Positions 21,376 to 32,271 of a stretch of DNA of 64,000 bases are shown here, piece by piece (the stretch's first letter is position 1; every line of letters starts with the position of its first letter). Origin of the DNA: Isoetes taiwanensis (taxonomy: Eukaryota; Streptophyta; Lycopodiopsida; Isoetales; Isoetaceae). The notes below the pieces were generated by a model. It did not search any database. It was not told the origin of the DNA and was given only the letters and a program-made list of their open reading frames with translations. The position numbers and the translations under genes were made by a program. The DNA is taken from positions 3,995,773 to 4,059,772 of the forward strand of contig JAJEKV010000025.1 in the NCBI GenBank assembly GCA_021234155.1, read 5' to 3'.

Positions 21376-21657
21376 TTAGGATTTCAGCCTCACATAGTTG
21401 AGTTTCAACAATATCAAGAATTCCTTTATGCGGTTGTACTTATGGTATGCATATGCAATCTTTGGAAGGACTAATTGAATGCGTATAATAGGACCCATTG
21501 TGCTTTCTGGAAGCTGCAACAATTTAATTACATATCCCTCTGCTTGTTCTAGTTTATGCTGACCTAAGCATGATTGAAGTAATGGATGTGAAACAAAGAC
21601 TAAGAGCAACTGGAACAGTTTTGGCAAATAGAAACCATTGAATAAACATCTTAACAA
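21376..21657 (-). pseudogene. Helical-repeat (TPR/PPR-like) protein fragment
   Basis: The 93-residue frame contains LGQHKLEQAEGYVIKLLQLP and later PKIAYAYHKYNRIKEFLILL, an amphipathic helix-turn-helix pattern like tetratrico- or pentatricopeptide repeats. Stop codons bound it. Flanking minus-strand sequence (20840-21350) may belong to the same former gene. Family assignment is by pattern only. Confidence 0.3.
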
Positions 21658-21930
21658 AAAGGATCAGTTAATAAAAATAACTCGGCAAGGCAAGATGGCA
21701 AAGCAAGATGGATAAAACCAATTATGGTGTGAGATGAAACTGTTGTTCCCAAACTAGACTGAGATGCTAAAAACCACTTCGAAAATAAATGGAATTACCC
21801 ATGATAAACTAGGTTTGTGCAGGTAATACCAGTCTGCTTATGCTGGAAAATCCAAAAGCCCAACTCTGTGCAGAAGAAAATTTGTGACAAAATAGGAGAT
21901 TACGAATGAAGACCTTCACGATGGCATCGT

Positions 21931-22771
21931 TCCCGACGGCATCGTTCTTGTTCCTCCTGGCTCATCTGAGCTGGCGCATTTGTCTGCCTTGCAGGCATAA
22001 GACGTACATTTCTTGCAGGACCACCAGGAGCAACAAAATCCCTCTCTCTCTGCTTAGGAAGATTTTCCCTTGCAGGTTTCCAGTGTTTGGCTGCTTCTTC
22101 TCGACTATGCTTAATCCTATCCTGGACTTGCTCTTAAACTTAGAAACTCATATAGCTTCTTCCAAGCTAGGATACGTCACTCCCCCTACTAACAGAGTTA
22201 GCTCGGGCGTCAACCCATGAATAAACTTATCGGCTAACTTTGCCACAGTCATAGTAGGTCCATAAGGCTGCAATGCCCTAAACTTATTGGCATATCCTTC
22301 CACAGTGTCCTCTTGAACAAGATTCTGAAATTTGTTCATTTGCTCCAGTTCAAAACCAGCAGGTAGATAATGGAGTTTGATAGCGCCCTTAAAAGTATCC
22401 CATGAAATTTGGTTCAGGACCAAAAGATTATCTTTCTTATACTCATCCCACCATATCTTAGCAGGTCCAGTCAGCAACATGTCAGCAATAGTTGCCTTTA
22501 GCAGCTCTGGGGTTTTCTTCACTTCAAAATAGAACTCAATCCCCTTTAGCCATGCATCAGCATCCTCATCCGTGGTATCCTTACCACTGAAACTCTCCTG
22601 TTTGAGCTGCTTCAAAACCTTATTAACTTCATCAAGGTCATCATCCTTTTTAGCAACCTGTTGTTGCATAGTGACTAGCTGTTGCTGCATAGCTGCCAAA
22701 ATCTGTTCAGTTATGCTCAGAGGGTTATTACTACCTCCAGCTCCTGAATTGTCGCTCTCGTTTCCAGACAT
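21931..22771 (-). pseudogene. Ty3/gypsy gag, copy A (truncated)
   Basis: The frame from ATG 22771 (MSGNESDNSGAGG) has a coiled Gln-rich segment (AAMQQQLVTMQQQ), then the retrotransposon gag core (LKGIEFYFEVKKTPE, WWDEYKK, WDTFKGAIKLHYLP, YANKFRALQPYGP, FIHGLTPEL). Gag forms the intracellular particle. The frame breaks near 22148 and similarity to gag copy B ends near 21931, just before the zinc knuckle. On the minus strand it follows the LTR at 23336-24221, so this is the start of a second internal region sharing that LTR. Confidence 0.9.
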
Positions 22772-22864
22772 CCTGCTATTCACCTGGAAAAGGACAATAA
22801 CGGTTATTCTCACGCCAAACCATTCTACTTTATAGTAGAATTCCCTGATTCTTATCCCATATTC

Positions 22865-23285
22865 TAAACGAGGTGCACCCTGGACTATCATAGTCGTCGG
22901 ATCTGTCAATCCTCGGCCCGATGTATGTTGGAGCCTCGGACACCTCTCAAGCTTTCGATTATGCTCAATTATGATTGGGGACCTATGATTTTAAGATGTC
23001 GAATCTGAGTTTGCCTAAGGTTTTGATGGTATATCGTGCCTCTATACAGTTTCATTTAAGCTTTTAGAATATGAAATACGGGGATTCGAACCTCTACTAA
23101 AATAACTCAATGTCCTAATAAGACTACTTTAACCAATCTAACTAGTGAGCTAATGTGACTATTTTTTATCTTAAATCTATGTTTTTTTTTTATAATAACC
23201 CATTGAATTGTTTTAGGGATATGGTCTATGGTTTCAAGAATTATATCTATATCAAATCCCCCTGCAACCCCCTGTTATTTTGCTA
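22865..23285. mobile_element. 421-bp insertion with tRNA-like promoter boxes (SINE-like)
   Basis: Absent from the matching leader of copy B (27300-27391) and flanked by CATATTC at 22858-22864 and 23286-23292. On the minus strand it carries an A box TAGCTCACTAG (23142-23152) and a B box containing GGTTCGAATCC (23082-23092), at tRNA-like spacing. The tRNA-like part begins about 130 nt inside the insertion and no poly-A tail is obvious, so SINE status is tentative. Confidence 0.55.
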
Positions 23286-23320
23286 CATATTCCCACATCC
23301 CGAAGGTGTCAGAAACCTTC

Positions 23321-23332
23321 GCTCTGATACTA
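23321..23332 (-). promoter_or_regulatory. Primer-binding site, initiator tRNA-Met (copy A)
   Basis: The minus strand reads TAGTATCAGAGC, one base off the canonical TGGTATCAGAGC complementary to the initiator tRNA-Met 3' end. It lies 3 nt from the LTR edge. Confidence 0.8.
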
Positions 23333-23335
23333 AAC

Positions 23336-24221
23336 TGTGATGGACCCAGCCCTCTTGGCATGGGCCGTCGCCCGCGTTACAATATAACTACGCTTAAAAC
23401 AAGATAACCTAACTATCGTAACAATACGAATCATACAAGAACTGCCAAATCTCCATATCATATTCATAAGATCCCAAAATACAATAACTTAGGCACACAC
23501 ATTACAAAGATCCCATCACGCCATATGATATCACATAACACATAGTCTCATAGCTGATACAAAAAATATGCTAACAGCATGTCCAAAAGATAACAACAAG
23601 ACGTCTGTACAACAAAACATAGTAAGATCACTCAGAGCCTCTGTCCGAGGTGACCGAAGAGGACCCCGTAGACCCAAACTCTCCTGAAGGCTCATCTCCT
23701 GACTCTCTGTCCAAGAGGTCAACCCTCGGTTGCCTCTGCTCATAATAAATTTGTCTGCAGAGATCATTCAGCAGCTCATAGATCCGGTGCTTCAACACCA
23801 ACTTTGGCTCATCCCAAGTCTCTCGAAACCACAAGGTTACGAAGGAATCTAAGTGTAACGTGATGCTTGGCTCATCCGGACGTGCCATCTTTAGCTACAT
23901 ACATCAAACAAGAAGGGGTTAGTCCACATGGACTAAGTGGAGAACACTTGGGTAAGAACTATATCAATTATGGAATATTAATCTATGTTCAATATATGAT
24001 AAGAGAAACTCACCTCGGGCTCCATGTTTCCTGCAAATGGTTAGGTGTGCCGAATTTAGCATGGCATCCCATGGCACAGGTCACGAGCCTCGCTCCCCTA
24101 TTTTATGGTGCTCACTTTTTAAAGTTAAATATATTAGAGGTTTAAATAACCTTAGCTAATGGATTTCTATCGTTTAAAATGTCACTACTACAAACAGCAC
24201 CAAGCTACAGGGATCGTTATA
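23336..24221 (-). mobile_element. LTR 1 (internally deleted, about 886 bp)
   Basis: The plus strand runs from TGTGATGGACCCAGCC to GGGATCGTTATA. It matches LTR 2 (27407-29828) at both ends but lacks the equivalent of about 28098-29655, joined at GGTTAG. On the minus strand it serves both as 3' LTR of the pol-gag copy and as 5' LTR of gag copy A. The missing part includes the TATA box seen in LTR 2, so it probably cannot drive transcription. Confidence 0.85.
23628..23888 (-). CDS. 86-residue ORF inside LTR 1
   Basis: The frame begins MARPDEPSITLHLDSF and ends in an Asp/Gly/Ser-rich tail (ESGDEPSGEFGSTGSSSV). An ORF of the same length and position exists in LTR 2 (27686-27946), with roughly ten amino-acid differences and no length change. 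It lies in the LTR part downstream of the presumed start site, so it could be in the transcript leader. No known domain. Confidence 0.4.
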   Translation of the reverse strand: MARPDEPSITLHLDSFVTLWFRETWDEPKLVLKHRIYELLNDLCRQIYYEQRQPRVDLLDRESGDEPSGEFGSTGSSSVTSDRGSE

Positions 24222-24238
24222 TTCTCACCTTGTAGAAT

Positions 24239-24571
24239 TCAACTCATGTCCTCATGAGTTACTGGAAAGGACAGATAGAGCTCCTTGAATTTGGTAGCAT
24301 CCTCCCAGGTCGCGTCTTCTTGCGGATATCCTGCCCATTGCACTAAATATTTTTCAATGGTTCTGCCTCGCAATATGTTAGTGTCAACTTGCAAAATCTT
24401 CTGAGTTCTGACTGCGAGAGTTTCTTCGACTGCAACCAGATTATTCTGTGGCAGTACATGAGATGGATCAGGTAGGTACTTACGTAAATTGCTGACATGG
24501 AATACATTATACACCTTAATCTCAGGCGCCTCCAACTTCTTGGAACATAACTTGCCAAAACTGACCAACAA
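24239..24571 (-). pseudogene. Ty3/gypsy element 2: integrase C-terminus with chromodomain
   Basis: The frame contains VYNVFHVSNLRKYLPD (end of integrase, GPF/Y-like region) and a chromodomain core EKYLVQWAGYPQEDATWED...FKELY. Chromodomains direct chromovirus integration to particular chromatin. The frame ends 17 bp from LTR 1, so this is the natural 3' end of pol. The middle of integrase is deleted between this frame and 24580. Confidence 0.85.
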
Positions 24572-24579
24572 AATGTGTA

Positions 24580-24906
24580 TTATCTGTCGGACACAATGAT
24601 CTTAGGCATTCCATACAAACGGAATACATCTTTGATGAATATCTTTGCAATATCCGTTCTAGTAGCCGTAGTTCTGGTTGGCATGAAATGAGCTTGCTTA
24701 GTGAAATGATCCATTACAACATAAATGGAATCATATCCTGCTCGAGTTCTGGGCAAACCCACAATAAAATCCATACAGACACTTTCCCATTTAGCATCTG
24801 GGATATCCAAAGGTTGCAACTCACCGGCAATCTTCTGGCGAGAAGCTTTCACCTTCTGACATGGTAGACATCTTGCGACATAATTTAGTATTTCCTTTTT
24901 CATGCC
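24580..24906 (-). pseudogene. Ty3/gypsy element 2: integrase core fragment
   Basis: Begins [19 protein letters not shown] (second half of the zinc module) and runs through MDFIVGLPRTRAGYDSIYVVMD to PKIIVSDR, where it meets the deleted junction with the chromodomain part. Upstream it joins RT directly, so RNase H and the first zinc-binding half are lost. It cannot make a working integrase. Confidence 0.85.
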
Positions 24907-26152
24907 AAGCCAAAAAGAACTGTTTACGAACTTTACGAACTTTACCGTAGAGCTTATGATGTCTCAAAAGATTCAAAACTGCACGCAAGTGCTCCACATG
25001 TGCTTCTACCATTTTAGAGTAGATCAAAATATCATCAAAGAACACGAGCACAAATTGATCGAGTTGAGCCCGGAAAACATCATTCATAAGCCTCATAAAA
25101 GTAGCTGGCATGTTAGTAAGCCCAAATGGCATTACTATAAATTCATAATGTCCATATCTTGTATGGAAAGCAGTTTTAGAAATGTCTTCTTCCTTAATTC
25201 TGATCTGGTGGTAGCCGGAGCGCAAATCAATCTTAGAAAAGAATTTGCTACCACTTAATTGATGAAACAGATCATCTACTCTTGGCAAAGCATAATCATT
25301 CTTGATAGTAATCTGATTCAACAATCTATAATCAACACATAGGCGCAAACTGCCATCCTTTTTCTTTACAAATAGGACAGGAGCTCCAAATGGAGATGTA
25401 CTAGGCCTAATAAATCCTTGCTTCACTAATTCTTCCAATTGCTTCTTTAATTCCACCATCTCTACAATATTAAAACGATAAGGAGGTCGCGAAGATGGCG
25501 CAGATCCAGGAAACAATTCGAATTCATGGTTCACCTCACGAAAGAAAGGCAATTTCGTAAGCTTATTAGGGAACACATCTTTGAATTCCTCTAATACAGT
25601 CTGAATAAGTTGAGGAACGACAGTTTCTTGCACCTCCGCAGTTTTGGTTAGCATTCCGACATACATAATTCTCCCTTTGCGCAAATAGCGCTTAGCCTGC
25701 TTACACGATAGCACAGGAGGACCAGAAATCATAGGGCGACTACCCAGTCTCTTAAATGACCGATCTGGCAACGTGCAGAGGATAGCTCTCTCCTTACAAT
25801 CTATATAGGCACCTATGGCTCTCAACCATGACATTCCCAGAATTAAATCATATTTCCCGAGATCAAGTACTTCAAAATTAGCACATAATACTAGTCCACA
25901 GAGTTTAAATTCCAACCGAGGAATACAACCATTTGACATCTTAATCACACCATCTGCTAATTCTACCGATCTAGGGTGCCGTGTGATCACATGTAAACCC
26001 AACTGATCAACCAATCTAGGTGAAATGAAATTATGCGTACTACCACTGTCAATCAGAAAATGGAAAGGTTGCATTTGAATGCTACCCGGAAGATGGATAA
26101 CTTTGGTAGCAAGGTATTCTAGAGGATCTCCACCAATAGCATTGGGGCACAT
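24907..26152 (-). pseudogene. Ty3/gypsy element 2: protease and reverse transcriptase
   Basis: One long frame covers an aspartic protease ([13 protein letters not shown], residues about 33-45, and LILGMSWL), the linker, and RT boxes: [33 protein letters not shown], and the catalytic [14 protein letters not shown] with both Asp residues present. After YGK it runs into the integrase segment out of frame through a deletion at a shared TTTAC, with a small direct repeat GAACTTTAC. Protease-RT is therefore intact-looking, but RNase H is missing. Confidence 0.9.
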
Positions 26153-26395
26153 GTCTGGTTCCGTTTTTTATTCTTCCTGGGTAACGGCTTGGGCACGTGC
26201 AGGCCTTTCCTTAGTTCAAGCATTTCGTGGACCAACAACAATCTGCGTGCTCGCCGCGCATCGATTCCAATTTTCTGGAGTCCCACCACTAGCCTGCGGC
26301 TGATTATCTCGGTTCTCATAAGCAGCATTTCGGTCATACTCAGCAGTTCCAGCAACCTGCTGCCTAGCAATATTCATGTTTCTCCATTTACAGGG

Positions 26396-27283
26396 ACAAC
26401 GTGCCACATTATGCCCAACCTCTTTGCAGAAGAAACATAATCCTTCCCGACGGCATCGTTCTCATTCCTCCTGGCTCATCTGAGCTGGTGCATTTGTCTG
26501 CCTTGCAGGCATAGGACGTACATTTCCTGCAGGACCACCAGGAGCAACAAAACCCCTCTCTCTCTGCTTAGGTTGATTTTCCCTTGCAGGTTTCCAGTGT
26601 TTGGCTGCTTCTTCTCGACTCTGCTTAATCCTATCCTGGACTTGCTCTTTAAACTTAGAAACTCTTATAGCTTCTTCCAAGCTAGGATACGTCACTCCCC
26701 TACTAACAGAGTTAGCTCGGGCTTCAACCCACGAATAAACTTATCAGCTAACTGTGCCACAGTCATAGTAGGTCCATAAGGTTGCAATGCCCTAAACTTA
26801 TTGGCATATCCTTCCACAGTGTCCTCTTGAACAAGATTCTGAAATTTGTTCATTTGCTCCTGTTCAAAACCAACAGGTAGGTAGTGGAGTTTGAAAGCGT
26901 CCTTAAAAGTATCCCATGAAATTTGGTTTAGGACCAAAAGATTATCTTTCTTATACTCATCCCACCATATCTTAGCAGGTCCAGTCAGCAGCATATCAGC
27001 AATAGTTGCCTTTAGCAGCTATGGGGTTCTTCACTTCAAAATAGAACTCAATACCCTTTAGCCATGCATCAGCATCCTCACCCGTGGTATCCTTACCACT
27101 GAAAGTCTCCCGTTTGAGCTGCTTCAAAACCTTATTAACTTCATCATGGTTATCATCCTTTTTAGCAACCTATTGTTGCATAGTAGCTAGCTGTTGCTGC
27201 ATAGCTGTCAAAATCTGTTCAGTTATGCTCGGAGGGTTATTACTACCTCCAGCTCCCGAATTGTCGCTCTCGTTTCCAGACAT
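26396..27283 (-). pseudogene. Ty3/gypsy gag, copy B with zinc knuckle
   Basis: Begins at MSGNES (ATG 27283) and shows the same gag core as copy A, broken into frames 26692-26994 and 26462-26695, with an internal loss near 27020 (GGGGTTCTTC). It ends with a CX2CX4HX4C knuckle, CFFCKEVGHNVARC (26396-26437), that would bind RNA. Copy A lacks the knuckle. It lies between LTR 2 and the protease, the normal order. Confidence 0.85.
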
Positions 27284-27391
27284 CCTGCTATTCACCTGGA
27301 AAAGGACCCACGCCAAACCATTCTACTTTATAGTAGAATTCCCTGATTCTTATCCTATAATTCCCACATCCCGAAGGTGTCAGAAACCTTT

Positions 27392-27403
27392 GCTCTGATA
27401 CCA
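27392..27403 (-). promoter_or_regulatory. Primer-binding site, initiator tRNA-Met (copy B)
   Basis: The minus strand reads TGGTATCAGAGC exactly, 3 nt from the LTR edge at 27407. Typical of Ty3/gypsy elements primed by initiator tRNA-Met. Confidence 0.9.
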
Positions 27404-27685
27404 AACTGTGACGGACCCAGCCCTCTTGGCATGGGCCGTCGCCAGCGTTACAACATAACTACACTTAAAACAAGATAACCTAACTATTGTAACAATACGA
27501 ATCATACAAGAACTGCCAAATCTCCATATCATATTCATAAGATCCCAAAATACAATAACTTAGGCACACACATTACAAATATCCCATCACGCATAACACT
27601 TAGTCTCATAGCTGATGCAAAAGATATGCTAACAACATGTCCAAAAAATAATAACAAGACGTCTGTACAACAAAACATAGCAAGA

Positions 27686-27946
27686 TCACTCAGATCGTCC
27701 GTCCGAGGTGACCGAAGAGGACCTCGTAGACCCAGACTCTCCTGAAGGCTCATCTCCTGACTCTCTGTCCAAGAGGTCAACCCTTGGTTGCCTCTGCTCA
27801 TAATAAATTTGTCTGAAGAGATCAGTCAGCAGCCCATAGATCCGGTGCTTCGACACCAACTTTGGCTCATCCCAAGTCTCTCGAAACCACCACATTACGA
27901 AGGAATCTAAGTGTAACGTGATGCTTGGCTCATCCGGACGTGCCAT
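27686..27946 (-). CDS. 86-residue ORF inside LTR 2
   Basis: Same start, length and Asp/Gly/Ser-rich tail as the LTR 1 ORF (23628-23888). Differences include ESGSTRSS against EFGSTGSS. In-frame length is kept despite substitutions. No known domain. Confidence 0.4.
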   Translation of the reverse strand: MARPDEPSITLHLDSFVMWWFRETWDEPKLVSKHRIYGLLTDLFRQIYYEQRQPRVDLLDRESGDEPSGESGSTRSSSVTSDGRSE

Positions 27947-29483
27947 CTTTAGCTACATACATCAAACAAGAAGGGGTTAGTCCACATGGACTAAGTGAGG
28001 AACACTAGGGTAAGAACTATATCAATTATGGAATATTAATCTATGTTTAATATATGATAAACTCACCTCGCTCCATGTTTCCTGCAAACGGTTAGATGAT
28101 TAATCTCAAACAATTTCAAGTCTAAATGCATAACTACATGCCTAGGATCTCTGATCCAGTCCAACTTTCCCCTTGGGTCGCGACCGCAAGAAGACATATT
28201 CCAATCCACTGTACGTACAGGCCTTAAAACAAGGGGCTCTCCCCTTGGCATCATCCGTCTAGGCCTCCCCCTCTGGCCACGGATGCAGAGTCACATGGCC
28301 GCCCCACCCCTCCGAAGATGGGCCGTTAAATGCAATGCCAAATGCCACAACATTCATCAAGAATATTCACAAGAGAAAATACCACCGAGGACCTCTACAA
28401 GGTAAATCATACCACATCCATAGCAACGTAAAATATATAGCACTCATGTTCCATGCATTTCAATGTTATAGAATCCACACATGCCTCAACTATTATATCC
28501 CATCGCATATTCTGCTTATATTATCAAATACCAAACAACGAAGTGCGAAAAGCCAAAATACACATTAAAAGCGGAACAATCATCCCCATGGCTAACTACA
28601 CTTATTCCTACTCTACTACTCCCACAAATTCCCTATATCCCCTAGGATCATTCCTTACAATATCCCATAAACCATTCACCCTAGAGCCACAACTTAGTTA
28701 ATCAATTTCGCCACTAACCCGTTAACTATGTCTATTTCCCATTTTATAGAATTACCACTTCTTTAGCTTTTGTATTATTCTGGCTCTAGTGCTATATTGG
28801 ACCGGGCCTAAAGGAAGGAATATGCACAACCTGGTCTGTCCAGGCCCCCCCTTGAAAAGGTAGCACTCCTTAACTTAGTATCCTAAAAAGTATGATCAAT
28901 GCCTAAGATCCTATATAACTATTCATGTAGGGATAAAACCTTAGGCTTATAATATTTATTAAAGGGTAGGGGATACCCAACCCTAATATCCCCTTGCAAT
29001 TATAAAATCATATCAGATAAAGCGATGGCGGCCAAGGTACAGATCTGGCCGATCGGGTTAGAAAGATTCAAGGCTCTGCTCTGGCGGTCCTCTTGGAATT
29101 CTACAAAGGTCAAATCCCGGCACAGAGGAATCGGATTTCAGAAGAGCGGCCAGTATGGAACATCTATCAAATCTATCGGAAACTATCAATCAATCAGAAG
29201 CCTGTGCATGCCTCAGACTGGCAAGGTTGGGTCGAATTTTAGCCCGAAGGCATAAACTCAGCATAATTCGGGCAGAAAATAAGGCAAAAGGGCGATTGGC
29301 AGATCGAACAGATGTGACAGAAAGAGCTTGGAATTCTTATCAGAGGTCAAATTTCCTACAGCATAAAACCGGATAGAAGAATCCAACCGGACGAGCTTCC
29401 CAAGCTTCCTCTCCAGTCCTTCGCTTCAAGCTTCTTCCTTCCTCCAACGTCTTCTTCTGGTTTTATTCTTATCCATCTGATTT

Positions 29484-29492
29484 CTTTATATA
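29484..29492 (-). promoter_or_regulatory. TATA box of LTR 2
   Basis: The minus strand reads TATATAAAG. Transcription would start about 30 nt downstream (near 29450) and run toward gag copy B. This segment is missing from LTR 1. Confidence 0.55.
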
Positions 29493-29829
29493 CTTTTAGC
29501 CACATGGGCAAAGCCATTTGGCATTACCCCATTAGTCTAGATTAAGCTAATGGCCAAATCTTTTATAGCTTGGCTAAATGCAAAAATTAACAGTTGGCAA
29601 TCTATCATACTGCCAGGCATCCTGCGGCTTGATTAGGCATCTTCTTAATTAGAAGGGTGTGCCAAATTTAGCATGGAATCCCTTGGCACAGGTCACGAGC
29701 CTTGCTCCCCTATTTTATGGTGCTCACTTTTTAAAGTTAAATATATTAAAGGTTTAAATAACCTTAGCTAATGAATTTCTATCATTTAAAATGTCACTAC
29801 TACAAACAACATCACAGGGATTGTTACAG

Positions 29830-29960
29830 AATCATATACAATATAAGAGAATCTATGGAAATCTATAGAAACCTTCATGATGCCTTAGAGAATCTACGGG
29901 AATCTCATAAAATCTATATCAATCTAAGGAATTCTCATAAAAACTAATGGAATCCTAGAG
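29830..29960. repeat. Degenerate GAATCTATGG-type tandem repeat
   Basis: Short words GAATCTA(T/C)GG, AATCTATAGAAA and GAATCTCATAAAA repeat irregularly just outside LTR 2. Similar words (GGGAATCTCACGAAA) follow the heat-shock-element block near 4703. Confidence 0.5.
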
Positions 29961-30517
29961 GACCCAGGGACCTTCATACTAATATAAAACACGATTTCAT
30001 TAATTAGAGGAATTTCGTTTTCTCATTCGACAACGAAATAGGCGCAATAAGCTCCTGGGAACGAAAAGTGTGTTATTGTCGAGCTAATTGCATCGATAAT
30101 ACGCACATGTTCGGCTCGCCAACTTTATAGCCACGGAGAATTGATTGTACAGGCATACCTTCATGGTGTTGGAACATTAATTTTAAAGCAGGCATAGCCT
30201 CACAATTAATCATGAAAATCGCCATGGCAATATTTGCAACACGAAGGCATAGCATATATTTAGAATGCGTGCCATATGGAGCATCAAAAAGTATTGCAGC
30301 AAGTACTCTGAACTTGTCGAGAACATCGCCACTGCGATTTTGTCAACAAGTTACTCTTACAGTCGGGTCTGACATAACTATTGAATAAGAAAAAAGGTAC
30401 ACATGCTTGAATAAATGTAACAAGAGAAGAGATAAAAACTCAAACATGATATTATAATGAAGATTCAACACATGTATTCAAGAACCAGAAATGATAAAAT
30501 TAATCACTAGGGCGATT

Positions 30518-32271
30518 TTACTGAGTTTCTTTTACAAAATCTGGATTAATGCCAAGCTCTGCAGCCATTCTCTCAGCGTGTTCTCTTCCGATGGCAATGG
30601 TCTGAGACAAATCCATTTCAGAATAACGTGTAACGTCCAGAGCAGCTGAGGCCTTTTTCGTCTTTTCTAGCAATGCCCCTGTTTCCTGTAGCCTCTGTTT
30701 AAACCCCTTTTCATCTAACTTATCAAGGATCTCTTCCATTTTACTAAGGTCCGTCTCTTGAGTTATTTTAATATCTGGCATGTCTGCATTGATGGGCTCA
30801 TGATTCAAAGAAATTTCTTCTTCCTCTTTGCACGTAGGCCTTGCCATTTTTTCTAATGTCTCGAAGAAAGATCTTAAGGACCTGCACACCTTGTCGTCAT
30901 ACTCAAAGGCAACACTGTGTTTCCCTTGCATCAGAGCCACCCTAAAAGCAGTCCCAGCTGAGAAGAAATCGAGAACACAACCGTCGTCAGAGACCAACTC
31001 TTTAACCATGGCGTATATGTATGATGTTTCCGCTTGGCTTTTAAGAATAGAATAGAATAGAATAAAGGACAAAGTCTCCTTCCATAGCTGCTCAAGTGAA
31101 CTTGGACTTACCTGTGAAGTATTCCTCATATCTTTTTTTTGGTTTTCATATCCACCTCCTCGTTACCTGTAATCGGATATTTTGGCAAAGGTGTGCCTTT
31201 AGGTGCATTAGTCGACTGAGTGAGACATAGCTCCAACTTGGGCTGCACAGGCAAAATACGCGCCTCACACTTCTATTGATAGAGGTATGGTTCACATAAT
31301 ACTAGAATTCCTTCACCATTTTCTTGCTAATCCAGCCCTGTTCCTCGTAAGCCGCCAAGGATACATGAGAACTCCCCTGAAGATGACTTAGGCTGTACAA
31401 GCAATTTGGCAAGTGGACAGATCTCAGAAACATTATGATATGATACACCTTTGCAGTTGTCATGCCTGCAATCCTGCTGAACAGATCGATATATTTCTTA
31501 ACATCCCAGACGCTGTTAAAGCTGCGCATGTCAATAAAAACCATTGTCGCATTTTTTGACACCTGCCCCGTACTAGTATACCTGATTTCGTGACTGCTTG
31601 CATGATGTTCCCTTTTTCTTTCTGTCTCTTTGCTTTCTCTGGCTTCAGTATAGCGTGAATAGCATCCAAAAAGACATTGGAAAGATTTCCCCACACGTGA
31701 TCCTTGTTATAGTTGGCCTTAATGTAGTCAAAATCCATACCTGCTATATCAAGAAGCCTCCGTCCATCGAGCTCAGGAAAATGTGTCACAAGCTCCTCCA
31801 TAGTATTGTATTGTTTGTCTAACAAACAGTTAACATATGAAAGAACTTCACGACGCATCAATGTCAGCATTCTGAGGTTTAAAGCCCTCTGCTTGATGTC
31901 ATAACGACCGGTATATCCAGATTGGACCTTCAAAAAAACTTTTCCCTCCAAAATCTCGTTCATAAGTTGGAGGACCTCCACATTATTCATGCCACGAAGG
32001 TACCTGAGGAATGTTTTGTTGAAAAAAATCTTTGGATGGCTTATCTTGTAGTTCCCATGGTCATCTGCCAATTTACGGCCTGCCCACTTATTGCAACTTC
32101 CATGAACTTAGACCAGGGCTCGTCGTCCATAAAAAGAAACTGCTTCTCGTCCTTAAGCTCCTTTACTATTAATGTAGTAATGGCTACTTCAAAAAAATCC
32201 TGCAAAGAAAGGCTAGTCAGGATCGCGATCGCGATCTGCTTCAGCAAAATATAAGAAGGCATACCTTCCAT
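30518..32271 (-). pseudogene. Methyltransferase-like gene, frame-broken
   Basis: Minus-strand blocks in order: a helical N-terminal region (EVAITTLIVKELKDEKQFLF), a long conserved-looking block (ISHPKIFFNKTFLRYLRGM to VWGNLSNVFLDAIHAILKP), then NATMVFIDMRSFNSVWDVKKY, and finally DDGCVLDFFSAGTAFRVALM plus VAFEYDDKVC and a coiled tail ending at TAG 30518. The VLDFFSAGTA...FEYD stretch resembles the AdoMet-binding motif I (FxGxG ... E.D) placed after a DPPY-like site, the order of beta-class N4C/N6A DNA methyltransferases. The putative DPPY is only DMRS, so catalysis is doubtful. One-base shifts occur near 32068 and 31585. Either a mobile-element gene or a host gene. Confidence 0.4.

Larger units (their letters stand above)
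27407..29828 (-). mobile_element. LTR 2 (full length, about 2.42 kb)
   Basis: The plus strand starts TGTGACGGACCC and ends GGGATTGTTACA, giving TG...CA ends on both strands. It is the 5' LTR of element 2 on the minus strand. It holds a TATA box and an 86-residue ORF. Similarity to LTR 1 covers 27407-28098 and 29655-29828; the 1.56 kb between is present only here. A target duplication cannot be tested because the partner end is truncated. Confidence 0.85.

Noticed and set aside
23075-23160. A functional tRNA gene
   Set aside because: A and B boxes are present, but the acceptor stem and a proper anticodon stem-loop do not form; a tRNA-derived insertion fits better.
30828-31055. Plus-strand ORF opposite the methyltransferase-like gene
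   Set aside because: It is antisense to a better-supported frame and has no recognisable features.
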